From the NCBI GenBank assembly GCA_038063315.1, contig JBBTVI010000051.1, positions 1-28,554 of the forward strand: a stretch of DNA of 28,554 nucleotides. Direction: 5' to 3'. The DNA comes from JBBTVI01 sp038063315. Its GTDB lineage: Bacteria; Patescibacteriota; Minisyncoccia; Sungbacterales; HO2-52-23. This document shows, piece after piece, positions 21,498 to 28,554 of the stretch; the first letter of the stretch is position 1; each line of letters opens with the position of its first letter. Below the pieces are notes generated by a model that was not told the origin of the DNA, did no database searches, and saw nothing but the letters and a program-made list of their open reading frames with translations. The translations under genes were made by a program, and so were the position numbers.

Positions 21498-23930
21498 TCA
21501 TGTTGTTTTTATGGGGCTATATTTCCTATTCTCCGCTTCGATAACCCGCGTCATGGTCGGAATGAAAGAATCCGGATTCAAAGAAATCGAATCAATGCCC
21601 TCCGCCACCAAAAACTCCGCAAATCCCGGGAGGTCGGACGGGGCCTGACCGCAGATGCCAATATACTTTTTCCGATTTTTACAGGCGCGGATCGCGGAGG
21701 CGATGAGCGTTTTGACCGCCGCGTTGCTCTCGTTCGCGATTCCGGCGACGGTTTCCGAATCGCGATCCATGCCCAGCGCGAGCTGCGTCAGGTCGTTGGA
21801 GCCGATCGACATGCCGTCAAAAACATCAAGAAATTCGTCGGCAAGAATCACGTTGGATGGAATCTCGCACATCACATACACGCGAAGCGTCGGATCGCGC
21901 GCCCGATCAAGTCCGAAATCCCGCATCACCGAGACGACGCCCTCGCCCTCCGCTCCCGTCCGGCAGAACGGAATCATGGGAATAATATTCGTGAGTCCCC
22001 AGTCGCGGCGCGCCCGAACGATTGCGCGACATTCGAGCCCGAAGGCCGTACGAAATTTCGGGTCCGTGTAGCGCGCCGCGCCCCGCCAGCCGAGCATGGG
22101 ATTTTCTTCGAACGGTTCATAAAGCGCGCCGCCGAGAAGTGAGCGGTATTCATTGGTCTTGAAATCCGAGAACCGGATGATCGCCGGATGCGGCCAGAAA
22201 ACGCTCGCAATTCGCGCGATTCCCTCGCTCAGGCGCTCGACATAAAATTCCTTCTTGTCGGAGAACCCCATTGTCTTCCGGTCAATCTCGCGCGTCAGGC
22301 GTCTCAATGCCGGGACCCGGGATTGGGAATTTTTTTTGTAGTTGATAAGGGCGTTCGGGTGAATTCCGATCCGGCCCGAAATGATGAACTCAATCCGCCC
22401 AAGCCCCACGCCGGAGGCCGGAAGCGCGTGGTTTTTGAACGCCTCATCCGGCGAGCCGATATTGAGCATCAACGCGGTCTTAGAGGTTTGAACGCGCGGG
22501 AGCGCTGCGCGCTCGATTTTTTCAAAAGGCAAAAAACCCGCGTGTATCCTGCCCTCGCTCCCCGAGGAACAATCAATGGTGAGGGGCATTCCGGTCCGGA
22601 TGATCTTCGTCGCCGAGCCCGTCCCCACGACCGCCGGAATTCCGAGCTCGCGCGAGACAATCGCCGCGTGACTCGTCCGCGATCCGTGATTCGTGATGAT
22701 CCCCGCGGAGCGTTTCATGATCGGCTCCCAGTCGGGATTGGTGGCCGCGGTCACAAGGATTTCACCGTCACGAAAATGACGCATCTCGTCCACGCCTCCG
22801 AGCACGCGGGCGCGGCCAGTAGCAATACGGGTGCCGACGGCGATTCCCGTGAGAATCGCGCGCCCCTGTTTTTTCAGGCGGTACTCCGTATGGCGCCCTT
22901 CTGTTTTTGCGTGTACTGTTTCGGGCCGGGCCTGCACAATCCAGAGCGTTCCGGTTTTGCCGTCTTTAGCCCACTCGATATCCATCGCGCGATACGCACC
23001 CGCCATCTTTGAGAAATGCCTCTCTATCCCGATACTCACCCGCGCAAGCCGGACTGCATCGGCATCGGCCAAAGCGAAACGGGTCCGAGCGCGCGCAGGC
23101 ACTCGGACGCGACGCGTCCCCGACTCGCCATAAATCGCTTTCCATTCTTTTGTTCCCAATTTTTTTGAGATGATTGCGGAAAAATTTTTCTCTACGAGCG
23201 GCTTGAAAACCACAAACTCGTCCGGGTTGACCCCGCCGGATACCAGAAGCTCCCCCAAGCCGTATGAGGCGCTGATGATAATGACTTTATTGAATCCCGT
23301 CTCCGTATCCAGCGTAAACAGCACGCCGGACGCGCCGCGGTCCGAGCGCGCCATCTTTTGGATCGCGACCGCGATTGCGGAGTCCGCCGGGGACATGCCG
23401 TGATCAATGCGGTAATGGAGCGCGCGATCGTTAAAAAGCGACGCAAAACACTTTTTAACGGAGAGGAGCACATCGCGCCCGCCGGAAATATGGAGAAAAG
23501 AATCGAATTCGCCCGCAAAAGACGCATCCGCCGAGTCCTCGGAGACGGCCGAAGACCGGACTGCGACGTCCGGCATTTTCCCGGACTCTTCCCGCTCCAG
23601 AAGCGCATAATGCGCAACAATGTCTGCATGCAAGTCCGGCGGGAATTCTGCCGCAAGAATCATGCTCCTGAGACGCTTGCCGCGACGCCGCAGATCGGCC
23701 GCGCGAGCCGCATTGCATCCGACGAGGATCGCGGATATTTTCGAATCCAGACGGTTATGCGTAAGAAAATGCCGGAACCCGTCGGTCGTCACCGCAAAAC
23801 CGGACGGCACCAAAACGCCCATGTCGGCCGATACCGCCATGAGCTCCCCCAATGCCGCGCTTTTCCCGCCCACAAGAGGCGTGTCTTTAATCCGTACATC
23901 CGAAAGCTGCCGGATAAATTTTGTCTCCAT
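21498..23930 (-). CDS. ppsA: Phosphoenolpyruvate synthase
   Basis: Converts pyruvate, ATP and water to PEP, AMP and phosphate; 810 residues, close to family length. Domains in order: ATP-grasp/PPDK_N (about 1-345; LVGGKSAALGEL, VAVRSSAVSEDSADASFAGEFDSFL, MDIEWAKDG, IVQARPET); swivelling phosphohistidine domain with ITNHGSRTSHAAIVSRELGIP (catalytic His421); C-terminal PEP/pyruvate barrel with GIGR- and RFSDFKTNEYRSLLGG-like motifs and the catalytic Cys in CGQAPSD (C760). The ATG at 23930 is chosen; an upstream GTG at 23969 would overlap the aminotransferase stop. It lies 32 bases after the aminotransferase gene and is probably cotranscribed. It suggests gluconeogenic or reversible pyruvate use. 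Confidence 0.96.
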   Translation of the reverse strand: METKFIRQLSDVRIKDTPLVGGKSAALGELMAVSADMGVLVPSGFAVTTDGFRHFLTHNRLDSKISAILVGCNAARAADLRRRGKRLRSMILAAEFPPDLHADIVAHYALLEREESGKMPDVAVRSSAVSEDSADASFAGEFDSFLHISGGRDVLLSVKKCFASLFNDRALHYRIDHGMSPADSAIAVAIQKMARSDRGASGVLFTLDTETGFNKVIIISASYGLGELLVSGGVNPDEFVVFKPLVEKNFSAIISKKLGTKEWKAIYGESGTRRVRVPARARTRFALADADAVRLARVSIGIERHFSKMAGAYRAMDIEWAKDGKTGTLWIVQARPETVHAKTEGRHTEYRLKKQGRAILTGIAVGTRIATGRARVLGGVDEMRHFRDGEILVTAATNPDWEPIMKRSAGIITNHGSRTSHAAIVSRELGIPAVVGTGSATKIIRTGMPLTIDCSSGSEGRIHAGFLPFEKIERAALPRVQTSKTALMLNIGSPDEAFKNHALPASGVGLGRIEFIISGRIGIHPNALINYKKNSQSRVPALRRLTREIDRKTMGFSDKKEFYVERLSEGIARIASVFWPHPAIIRFSDFKTNEYRSLLGGALYEPFEENPMLGWRGAARYTDPKFRTAFGLECRAIVRARRDWGLTNIIPMIPFCRTGAEGEGVVSVMRDFGLDRARDPTLRVYVMCEIPSNVILADEFLDVFDGMSIGSNDLTQLALGMDRDSETVAGIANESNAAVKTLIASAIRACKNRKKYIGICGQAPSDLPGFAEFLVAEGIDSISLNPDSFIPTMTRVIEAENRKYSPIKTT

Positions 23931-23962
23931 TGCAATATATGTAACGCCCGCCGCGGGCAAAT

Positions 23963-24814
23963 CTACCACACATCGGACAGCGTATACTTTTCAAACCGGT
24001 CCATCACCTCCCTTGTCACGGGCCCCACTTGTCCGTCTCCCACGGGCTTGCCGTCAATAGATACAACCGGCACAACTCCCTTGCCGCTGCCCGTCAAAAA
24101 CACTTCGCGCGCGTCCAAGAGCTCCCGAACCCCGAAATCCCTTGCCTCAACCCGCATATCCTGTCTCAGTATCTCCAAGAGAGTAGCGCGCGTGATCCCC
24201 GCGAGAACGTTAGACGCAGGGGTCTGCAATGCGCCATTGACCACCGCAAAAATATTGCTGTTGGAACCCTCAAACACCTGAGAATCGGAATAATACACAG
24301 GCTCAACCGCACCCGCCGCGCGGGCGTGCTGTGTCTGTTTGACGCCTTCAATATAATTATTCGTTTTGGCCGCAAAATTATACCGCTCGTGCCTGACCAA
24401 AATAACGCCAACGCCTTTTTCATATTGCTCTCTCGGATACTCAATTGCCGGATCAACAAGTATCACGATCGTCGGATCCCCCGCGGGATACATCGCGTCT
24501 GAAATTCCTCCGGAGACAATAATCTTGATGAATTTTTCATAGGGCGTCGTGTTGACGGCCAGCGTTTCCGCGACCCATTTTTCCACCTGCTCCGTTGTCC
24601 ACGGCATCGCAAGGCCGATGAGATTCGCGGACGCGAAAAGACGGCCGACGTGTTCGCCGAGCTTGAACGGACGATGATGCGGATATGTCCTGAGAAAATC
24701 AAAGACCGCATACCCGCGCGAAAAACCGAGGTCGCGCGGGGAAAGAGAAATCTCTCCCTCCGCCACAAACCGCCCGTTAAAAAAATGTAGAGGGCCGCCC
24801 GGACTTGAATTCAT
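23963..24814 (-). CDS. Class IV aminotransferase (IlvE/D-amino acid transaminase family)
   Basis: A PLP-dependent fold-type IV enzyme, 283 residues. Motifs: LHFFNGRFV, SPRDLGFSRGYAVFDFLRTY, the PLP lysine in AAKTNNYIEGVKQT, the EGSNSNIFAV cofactor-phosphate loop and GITRATLLEI. These fit branched-chain, D-amino acid or aminodeoxychorismate-lyase-like members; the substrate cannot be fixed. The ATG at 24814 has GGAGG only 2 bases upstream, unusually close, so initiation may be weak or use another codon. The following gene is ppsA, an uncommon partner; pyruvate as product or acceptor could link the two. Confidence 0.9.
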   Translation of the reverse strand: MNSSPGGPLHFFNGRFVAEGEISLSPRDLGFSRGYAVFDFLRTYPHHRPFKLGEHVGRLFASANLIGLAMPWTTEQVEKWVAETLAVNTTPYEKFIKIIVSGGISDAMYPAGDPTIVILVDPAIEYPREQYEKGVGVILVRHERYNFAAKTNNYIEGVKQTQHARAAGAVEPVYYSDSQVFEGSNSNIFAVVNGALQTPASNVLAGITRATLLEILRQDMRVEARDFGVRELLDAREVFLTGSGKGVVPVVSIDGKPVGDGQVGPVTREVMDRFEKYTLSDVW

Positions 24815-24863
24815 TACCTCCAGGGTAGGACAATCCTGAGAACGGCGCAATAATTCTCTTCAG

Positions 24864-24925
24864 TTGTCACCCCCGCGCAGGCGGGGGTCCAGGTTTTCTG
24901 CCCGAAAGAAGCAAAATCCTGGACA
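24864..24925. repeat. Partial GTCACCCCCGCG-type repeat
   Basis: Only the left half is clear, TTGTCACCCCCGCGCAGGCGGGGGTCCAGG with a degenerate CCTGGA downstream. It lies upstream of the aminotransferase gene. A truncated or decayed copy of the family at 21386 and 2993. Confidence 0.65.
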
Positions 24926-25001
24926 TTTCGTATTCGCAATAATGCCAATTAAAAAAGGTATTGCTCTGCTAAAAAATCCGCAGCAAACTCCCGCGGTTCC
25001 A

Positions 25002-25742
25002 CTAAATCTTTTTTTGACGCATCCAAGCATAAACTTGCAACCACGAGGATAATAAAATTATCAAACCAAACAATGACAAGGCGCAATTCTTCAAGTAAAT
25101 GGCCCATTCCCATTTATAGCCTATTTTCACTTCCATATTAAAAATCGTCGCGAGATCCGGATACAGTTTAGCCAATACAACCGGTTCACTATTGACAGCG
25201 CTAAGTTCAGGTCTTCCAAGCGGTAAAAAACCGTTCACCTTAACTTCATTACCCAATTCCGCGAATCCCGTTACAGACTTGGGATGAACACAAGTAGTTG
25301 ACGCGAATGGGACGTTGATTTGAGTTACCGAATCGTCGAATAATAACGGGATGGTTAATAGACCACCTTCTTTTTGTTCCAGCAGGTCTGATTTTTCTAC
25401 TTTGCGACCCTTCGCCTCAATTATACTGGTATTATTGAGACATACATAAACGGGCATCGAGTCAGTTTTTATACCAAGGATTATTGACAACAATGAAGCC
25501 CCTAATGCCTTTTTATCAGTGGAAAAATGGAACTTTTGCTCTTGGAGTGACTCGCCATTTCTTAACTCACCATTAATTCGATCAATATTAAATGGCGGCG
25601 GAGGAAAAGGAAGTGCAAGTACAAGTGGAATACCAAAAACTAGTACAATCCTCCATGCCATGAAGGTTTTTAGAATTTGAAGGATTTTTTGCAAACCCGC
25701 ATTTGTCCACTTTCCAACCCGCCCGTCTTTTGGAAATTTCAT
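25002..25742 (-). CDS. Two-TM protein of unknown function
   Basis: A 246-residue protein, not recognised. N-terminal TM at about 29-46 (AWRIVLVFGIPLVLALPF), a region of about 165 residues predicted outside the cytoplasm with two cysteines (VCLNN, TTCVHP) and beta-rich sequence, a C-terminal TM at about 219-237 (NCALSLFGLIILLSSWLQVY) and a short basic tail. The coding sequence is clearly AT-richer than ppsA. It is divergent from the LexA-methyltransferase gene with an 84-base shared promoter region, so it may belong to that gene's regulon. No Shine-Dalgarno is obvious. Confidence 0.75.
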   Translation of the reverse strand: MKFPKDGRVGKWTNAGLQKILQILKTFMAWRIVLVFGIPLVLALPFPPPPFNIDRINGELRNGESLQEQKFHFSTDKKALGASLLSIILGIKTDSMPVYVCLNNTSIIEAKGRKVEKSDLLEQKEGGLLTIPLLFDDSVTQINVPFASTTCVHPKSVTGFAELGNEVKVNGFLPLGRPELSAVNSEPVVLAKLYPDLATIFNMEVKIGYKWEWAIYLKNCALSLFGLIILLSSWLQVYAWMRQKKI

Positions 25743-25764
25743 ACTTGGGGAAAACTTTGTTTCG

Positions 25765-25785
25765 ACTTTCTATTTACTTTCTATT
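25765..25785 (+). promoter_or_regulatory. Candidate operator: two direct repeats one helical turn apart
   Basis: ACTTTCTATT occurs at 25765-25774 and 25776-25785, an 11-base period, in the divergent promoter region of the LexA-methyltransferase gene. A possible -10 TATAAC lies at 25794-25799. No classical LexA box (CTGT-N8-ACAG or GAAC-N4-GTTC) was found nearby, so this pair is the best candidate for autoregulation by the fused repressor. Confidence 0.4.
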
Positions 25786-25817
25786 AAACTAAATATAACA
25801 AAAAGAGCAAGCAGTAA

Positions 25818-25826
25818 TTATCCACA
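25818..25826 (+). promoter_or_regulatory. DnaA-box-like TTATCCACA abutting the start codon
   Basis: An exact TTATCCACA directly followed by the ATG of the LexA-methyltransferase gene. It could couple expression to DnaA or replication, or be chance. The same 9-mer plus ATG is at 8715-8726. Confidence 0.35.
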
Positions 25827-27281
25827 ATGCTCACCAAACGCCGAAAACAAGTTCTCGATTTTATAGGGGACCACCAAAAGCGGAAAGGATACGCCCCTTC
25901 TCTTGATGAGATACGTAAGAAATTCAAACTGGCGTCTGTTTCAACCGCGCATTTTCACGTCTCCAAACTGCGCGATCTCGGTTATTTATCCAAAGAAGAA
26001 AACAAACCGCGTTCCATTGAAGCGTTGGGCCGCGAAACAATGGTCAAAATTCCACTTCTGGGAACCATTGCCGCCGGACAGCCGATAGAGGCGATTCATG
26101 ACAAAGAAACGATCGCGGTTCCCAAAAGTAAAATCCCGCGTTCGTCAGAAGTTTACGCTCTCCGCGTCGTCGGAAACAGCATGATTGATGAAAACATCAA
26201 CGACGGAGATGTTGTCCTTGTCCGTCAGCAAGCGACTGCGGAAAACGGACAAAAAGTGGTCGCTCTCATAGAAAACAGCGAGGCGACCTTAAAGAAATTT
26301 TACAAAGAAGAAAGCCATATCCGCCTGCAGCCGGCCAACAAAACCATGCAGCCGCTTATTTTCCGCAACGCACAGGATGTCGCAATACAAGGGGTGGTGC
26401 TGGATGTGATTCGCGACGAAGGCGCCGCCGCCCTACAACTCCCGAAATATAAAGTCATCGAAGAGGAAAAACAATTACCGCTCAATAAAATCATCTGCGG
26501 GGACGCCGTCGAGGTCATGAAGGCGCTACCCTCCAATTCGATTGATATTGTTGTTACCTCTCCGCCCTATGATGGAGTCCGCGATTACAAGGGGTTCGCG
26601 CTTGATTTACACGCCGCGGGCAAAGAAATTTACCGCGTGCTCAAAAATGGCGGGGTTGCGGCTATGGTCATCCAGGATCAAACCAAGAACTTCGGAAAAT
26701 CGCTGACGTCCTTCCGGACAATTATTGACTGGTGCGATAGTTTCGGTTTTAAACTTTTTGAAACCGTTATCTACCGGAAATACGGAGCGGAGGGAGCATG
26801 GTGGAATAAACGTTTTCGCGTGGACCATGAATATATACCAGTTTTCCTGAAGGGCGAGCGGCCGCAGCATTTTGATAAAGAACATCTGAAAATCCCATCA
26901 AAACACGGAGGCAAAACAATGACGGGCGGAGGCACCCGTCTCACAAATGGAATCAGAATAGCCACTCGTTCAATCAAAATCAACCCTCTGAAATGCCGGG
27001 GCACAATCTGGGAGTACCTGACAGCCGGAGACGGAAGCCGTCTGAAACATCAGCATCCGGCGACCTTCCCCAATCAACTTCCCTACGATTTTATCCGCTG
27101 CTTTGCGCCTAAAAATGGAGTAGTGCTTGATCCTTTTGTCGGAAGCGGCACGACAACCGTTGCAGCAAAAAATCTCGGATACCAATATATCGGCATTGAT
27201 ATTGCGCCGGAATATTGCTCGATCGCCGAAAAACGGATGAAAGAAGAATGCACACAAGACACACAAAAGAAATTATTCTAA
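25827..27281 (+). CDS. LexA repressor fused to beta-class DNA methyltransferase
   Basis: One uninterrupted 484-residue chain. Residues 1-65 are a LexA winged helix (RRKQVLDFIGDHQKRKGYAPSL, STAHFHVSKLRDLGYL). Residues 70-200 are an S24 domain with the cleavage pair A83-G84 (GTIAAGQP), nucleophile S118 (VVGNSM) and base K156 (EATLKKF), so self-cleavage should work. Residues about 217-484 are an N4-cytosine/N6-adenine methyltransferase of PF01555 type, with motif IV TSPPY (244-248) before the AdoMet motif DPFVGSGTTT (435-444) and YIGIDIAPEYC, i.e. beta-class order. RecA-triggered cleavage would separate the DNA-binding domain from a dimeric protease-methyltransferase. Normal LexA is about 200 residues without a fused enzyme. 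Whether the organism has a separate lexA is unknown. The start ATG follows TTATCCACA directly; no Shine-Dalgarno. Confidence 0.93.
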   Translation: MLTKRRKQVLDFIGDHQKRKGYAPSLDEIRKKFKLASVSTAHFHVSKLRDLGYLSKEENKPRSIEALGRETMVKIPLLGTIAAGQPIEAIHDKETIAVPKSKIPRSSEVYALRVVGNSMIDENINDGDVVLVRQQATAENGQKVVALIENSEATLKKFYKEESHIRLQPANKTMQPLIFRNAQDVAIQGVVLDVIRDEGAAALQLPKYKVIEEEKQLPLNKIICGDAVEVMKALPSNSIDIVVTSPPYDGVRDYKGFALDLHAAGKEIYRVLKNGGVAAMVIQDQTKNFGKSLTSFRTIIDWCDSFGFKLFETVIYRKYGAEGAWWNKRFRVDHEYIPVFLKGERPQHFDKEHLKIPSKHGGKTMTGGGTRLTNGIRIATRSIKINPLKCRGTIWEYLTAGDGSRLKHQHPATFPNQLPYDFIRCFAPKNGVVLDPFVGSGTTTVAAKNLGYQYIGIDIAPEYCSIAEKRMKEECTQDTQKKLF

Positions 27282-27297
27282 AGCACCCCGTCTCCAT

Positions 27298-27795
27298 CTA
27301 CTGATTTTTGAAAGTTCCATCGGTGTACAATAACGGGCTTATTGCGCTTTTTTGGATAGGAATGGCTTGCCCCTGTCCCAAAACAGAAAGCAACATATGG
27401 ACTGTCCCGAGAGGATATTTTAATTTGAAATCATTTTTGAAGTCGTAATTCCTTAAATTATTTGCAGCAATACAATTATCGAAATTCCTCCAGTTGGGAG
27501 GTAAATCCGACTTATCATACATGACCATATGCTGCCCAATGCTCCGGATATTTGGGCGAAATATTTCCATATCCAGAAAAACGCAATTTTGCGGACGAAA
27601 ATTATCGGCGACTACAAGAACTTTCCCATCATAAAATCCGCGGACTTTCCATCCCAAATAATGCGACATCAATAGACCACAGAGTAACCCGTCGCTATCC
27701 GGGCTTAAAATACAATCGCCATCGCGCTCTACTACCCAAGGACATCGTTCGAGCAAGGCGCGATAATTAAGTTCTGTCGCCGAGTGTTGCGACAT
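27298..27795 (-). CDS. Unknown protein with DHH-like motif pattern
   Basis: A 165-residue protein, convergent with the methyltransferase gene (16 bases between stops). The order CILSPDSDGLLCGLLMSHYLGW, then CVFLDMEI, then IRSIGQHMVMYD resembles DHH phosphoesterases (DxDG, then D, then DHH) but the DHH triad reads GQH, so activity is doubtful. The rest (NFDNCIAANNLRNYDFKNDFKLKYPLGTVHMLL) is not typical. Alternatives are an unrelated alpha/beta protein or a restriction-type partner of the methyltransferase; no PD-(D/E)xK motif is clear. AT-richer than core genes. Confidence 0.7.
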   Translation of the reverse strand: MSQHSATELNYRALLERCPWVVERDGDCILSPDSDGLLCGLLMSHYLGWKVRGFYDGKVLVVADNFRPQNCVFLDMEIFRPNIRSIGQHMVMYDKSDLPPNWRNFDNCIAANNLRNYDFKNDFKLKYPLGTVHMLLSVLGQGQAIPIQKSAISPLLYTDGTFKNQ

Positions 27796-27832
27796 ATTCT
27801 TTCAAATCGCCATCCTGTTTTCGCCCATCAAA

Positions 27833-27860
27833 CAACGAGCGGCTCATAGGCCGCTCGTTG
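27833..27860 (-). terminator. Hairpin terminator after tRNA-Leu
   Basis: A perfect 11-bp stem CAACGAGCGGC/GCCGCTCGTTG with a 6-base loop, followed on the minus strand by TTTG. A weak T tract; probably ends the rplS/tRNA-Leu transcripts and insulates the unknown gene. Confidence 0.65.
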
Positions 27861-27890
27861 AAAAATGTCCGAAAATAAAAGTGCCTGCGA

Positions 27891-27973
27891 TGCGCGGGAG
27901 AGGATTTGAACCTCCACGCCTTTCGGCGCTACCACCTCAAGGTAGTGCGTCTGCCAAGTTCCGCCACCCGCGC
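27891..27973 (-). tRNA. tRNA-Leu (GAG)
   Basis: Acceptor GCGCGGG/CCCGCGC, anticodon stem CTACC/GGTAG with loop TTGAGGT (GAG), a long class II variable arm CGCCGAAAGGCG, T-arm GGAGG-TTCAAAT-CCTCT, discriminator A. The CCA is not encoded, unlike the initiator tRNA in this window, so a CCA-adding enzyme is required. Confidence 0.95.
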
Positions 27974-27978
27974 AAATC

Positions 27979-28428
27979 TTACGCATCCGGTATGGACGTT
28001 TCCGGCGCCGCGGCGGCCGGTTCAACGGTCGCCTCCGAAGGGGCGTCTGCGACGGAGCGCATTGCAACCTGCCGCATTTTCTTCCGAATCACGCGCGCTG
28101 CTCTGTCGCGGATATAGTAGAGTTTCGCGCGACGGACGCGCTTGGGGCGGCTCACCACCTCGATTTTCTCGATCAGCGGCGAATGCAAAGGAAAGATACG
28201 CTCGACGCCTACCTCCTGAATAACTTTACGCACCGTGAACGTCGCGGTAATGCCATTGCCGTGCTTACGCGCGATAACCATTCCCTCGAATCTCGCAACG
28301 CGCGTTTTATCCCCCTCTTTGATGCGCTGATGCACGCGGACAATATCCCCCGGCCGCATGTCGGGTAATCCCGTTTTGATGTATTGTTTTTCCAAAGCCG
28401 TTTGCTGCACGATACTTCTTTTTAACAT
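27979..28428 (-). CDS. rplS: 50S ribosomal protein L19
   Basis: Ribosomal protein at the 30S-50S interface; 149 residues. The L19 core is clear: PDMRPGDIVRVHQRIKEGDKTRVARFEGMVIARK, TFTVRKVIQEVGVERIFPLHSPLIEKIEVV, RRAKLYYIRDRAARVIRKK. About 25 extra C-terminal residues form an Ala/Pro/Glu-rich tail (EATVEPAAAAPETSIPDA). The ATG at 28428 has AAGG 8 bases upstream; the frame further up runs into a MITE. A tRNA-Leu follows 5 bases after the stop on the same strand. Confidence 0.96.
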   Translation of the reverse strand: MLKRSIVQQTALEKQYIKTGLPDMRPGDIVRVHQRIKEGDKTRVARFEGMVIARKHGNGITATFTVRKVIQEVGVERIFPLHSPLIEKIEVVSRPKRVRRAKLYYIRDRAARVIRKKMRQVAMRSVADAPSEATVEPAAAAPETSIPDA

Positions 28429-28458
28429 AGAAACGGCCTTCATGCAACATGGCGCGGG

Positions 28459-28554
28459 GTAACCCTTCACAGCCGTCATTGCGAGCGACCACGAGTCCGT
28501 CGAGGGGGAGCGCGGCAATCCATTTCGACCGTCATTGCGAGCCGAAGGCGAAGC
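28459..28554. mobile_element. MITE, truncated by the window end
   Basis: Left end GTAACCCTTCACAGCC, then CGTCATTGCGAGCGACCACG and the GGCAATCC arm, running off the window. One base of the terminal repeat differs from the copies at 12154 and 20589. It lies upstream of rplS. Confidence 0.8.

Noticed and set aside
23358..24281. 307-residue plus-strand frame across ppsA and the aminotransferase
   Set aside because: Runs antisense through two well-identified enzymes; no family resemblance.
8715..25826. Replication origin based on DnaA boxes
   Set aside because: Only two isolated exact boxes, far apart, with no dnaA/dnaN and no clustered boxes or AT-rich unwinding region.
25743..25826. Canonical SOS box
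   Set aside because: Neither CTGT-N8-ACAG nor GAAC-N4-GTTC is present; only the direct-repeat candidate was kept.

Overview
The window looks like a chromosomal segment of an uncultivated small-genome bacterium, most likely from the Candidate Phyla Radiation (Patescibacteria, Parcubacteria-like). This is inferred from four things. ThrRS lacks its N-terminal TGS domain and the DNA polymerase III alpha chain is short. There is a secreted protein built of GPGGC/four-Cys repeats. A ComEC-type hydrolase domain stands alone. Many short inverted-repeat elements sit between genes. No 16S rRNA is present, so the placement is not proven.

Layout. 1-3.1 kb: a secreted Cys-repeat protein and a small membrane-anchored protein with repeated NPF tripeptides, with MITE-like elements around them. 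3.1-8.7 kb (minus strand): a sensory block made of an HMA-like protein, a dCache-type sensor histidine kinase, a substrate-binding protein without a permease, a FIST-domain sensor and two single-domain response regulators. 8.9-12.1 kb: dnaE. 12.4-12.7 kb: a small unknown gene. 12.8-14.7 kb: thrS with heptanucleotide-repeat insertions and a clear terminator. 14.7-15.6 kb: an AT-richer Panacea (DUF4065) antitoxin with a RelE-like candidate toxin. 15.9 kb: initiator tRNA-Met. 16.1-16.8 kb: aquaporin. 17.2-18.1 kb: membrane-anchored metallo-beta-lactamase-fold hydrolase.

18.1-20.75 kb is an accessory stretch full of palindromes, pseudoknot-capable structures and a 110-bp direct repeat. It carries a BECR-fold nuclease/DUF2283 pair, read as toxin-antitoxin, and one small unknown gene. 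20.8-21.3 kb: RNase P RNA. 21.5-24.8 kb: a class IV aminotransferase and phosphoenolpyruvate synthase, probably one operon. 25.0-27.8 kb: an AT-richer cluster with a two-TM protein of unknown function, a single polypeptide fusing a complete LexA repressor to a beta-class DNA methyltransferase, and a convergent unknown gene with a DHH-like motif pattern. 27.9-28.4 kb: tRNA-Leu(GAG) and rplS.

The best candidate for an undescribed system is the LexA-methyltransferase fusion and its two neighbours. All LexA self-cleavage residues are present, so DNA damage could both relieve repression and free the methyltransferase from the DNA-binding domain. The two toxin-antitoxin-like pairs, the structured repeat island and the heptanucleotide repeats inside thrS come next.
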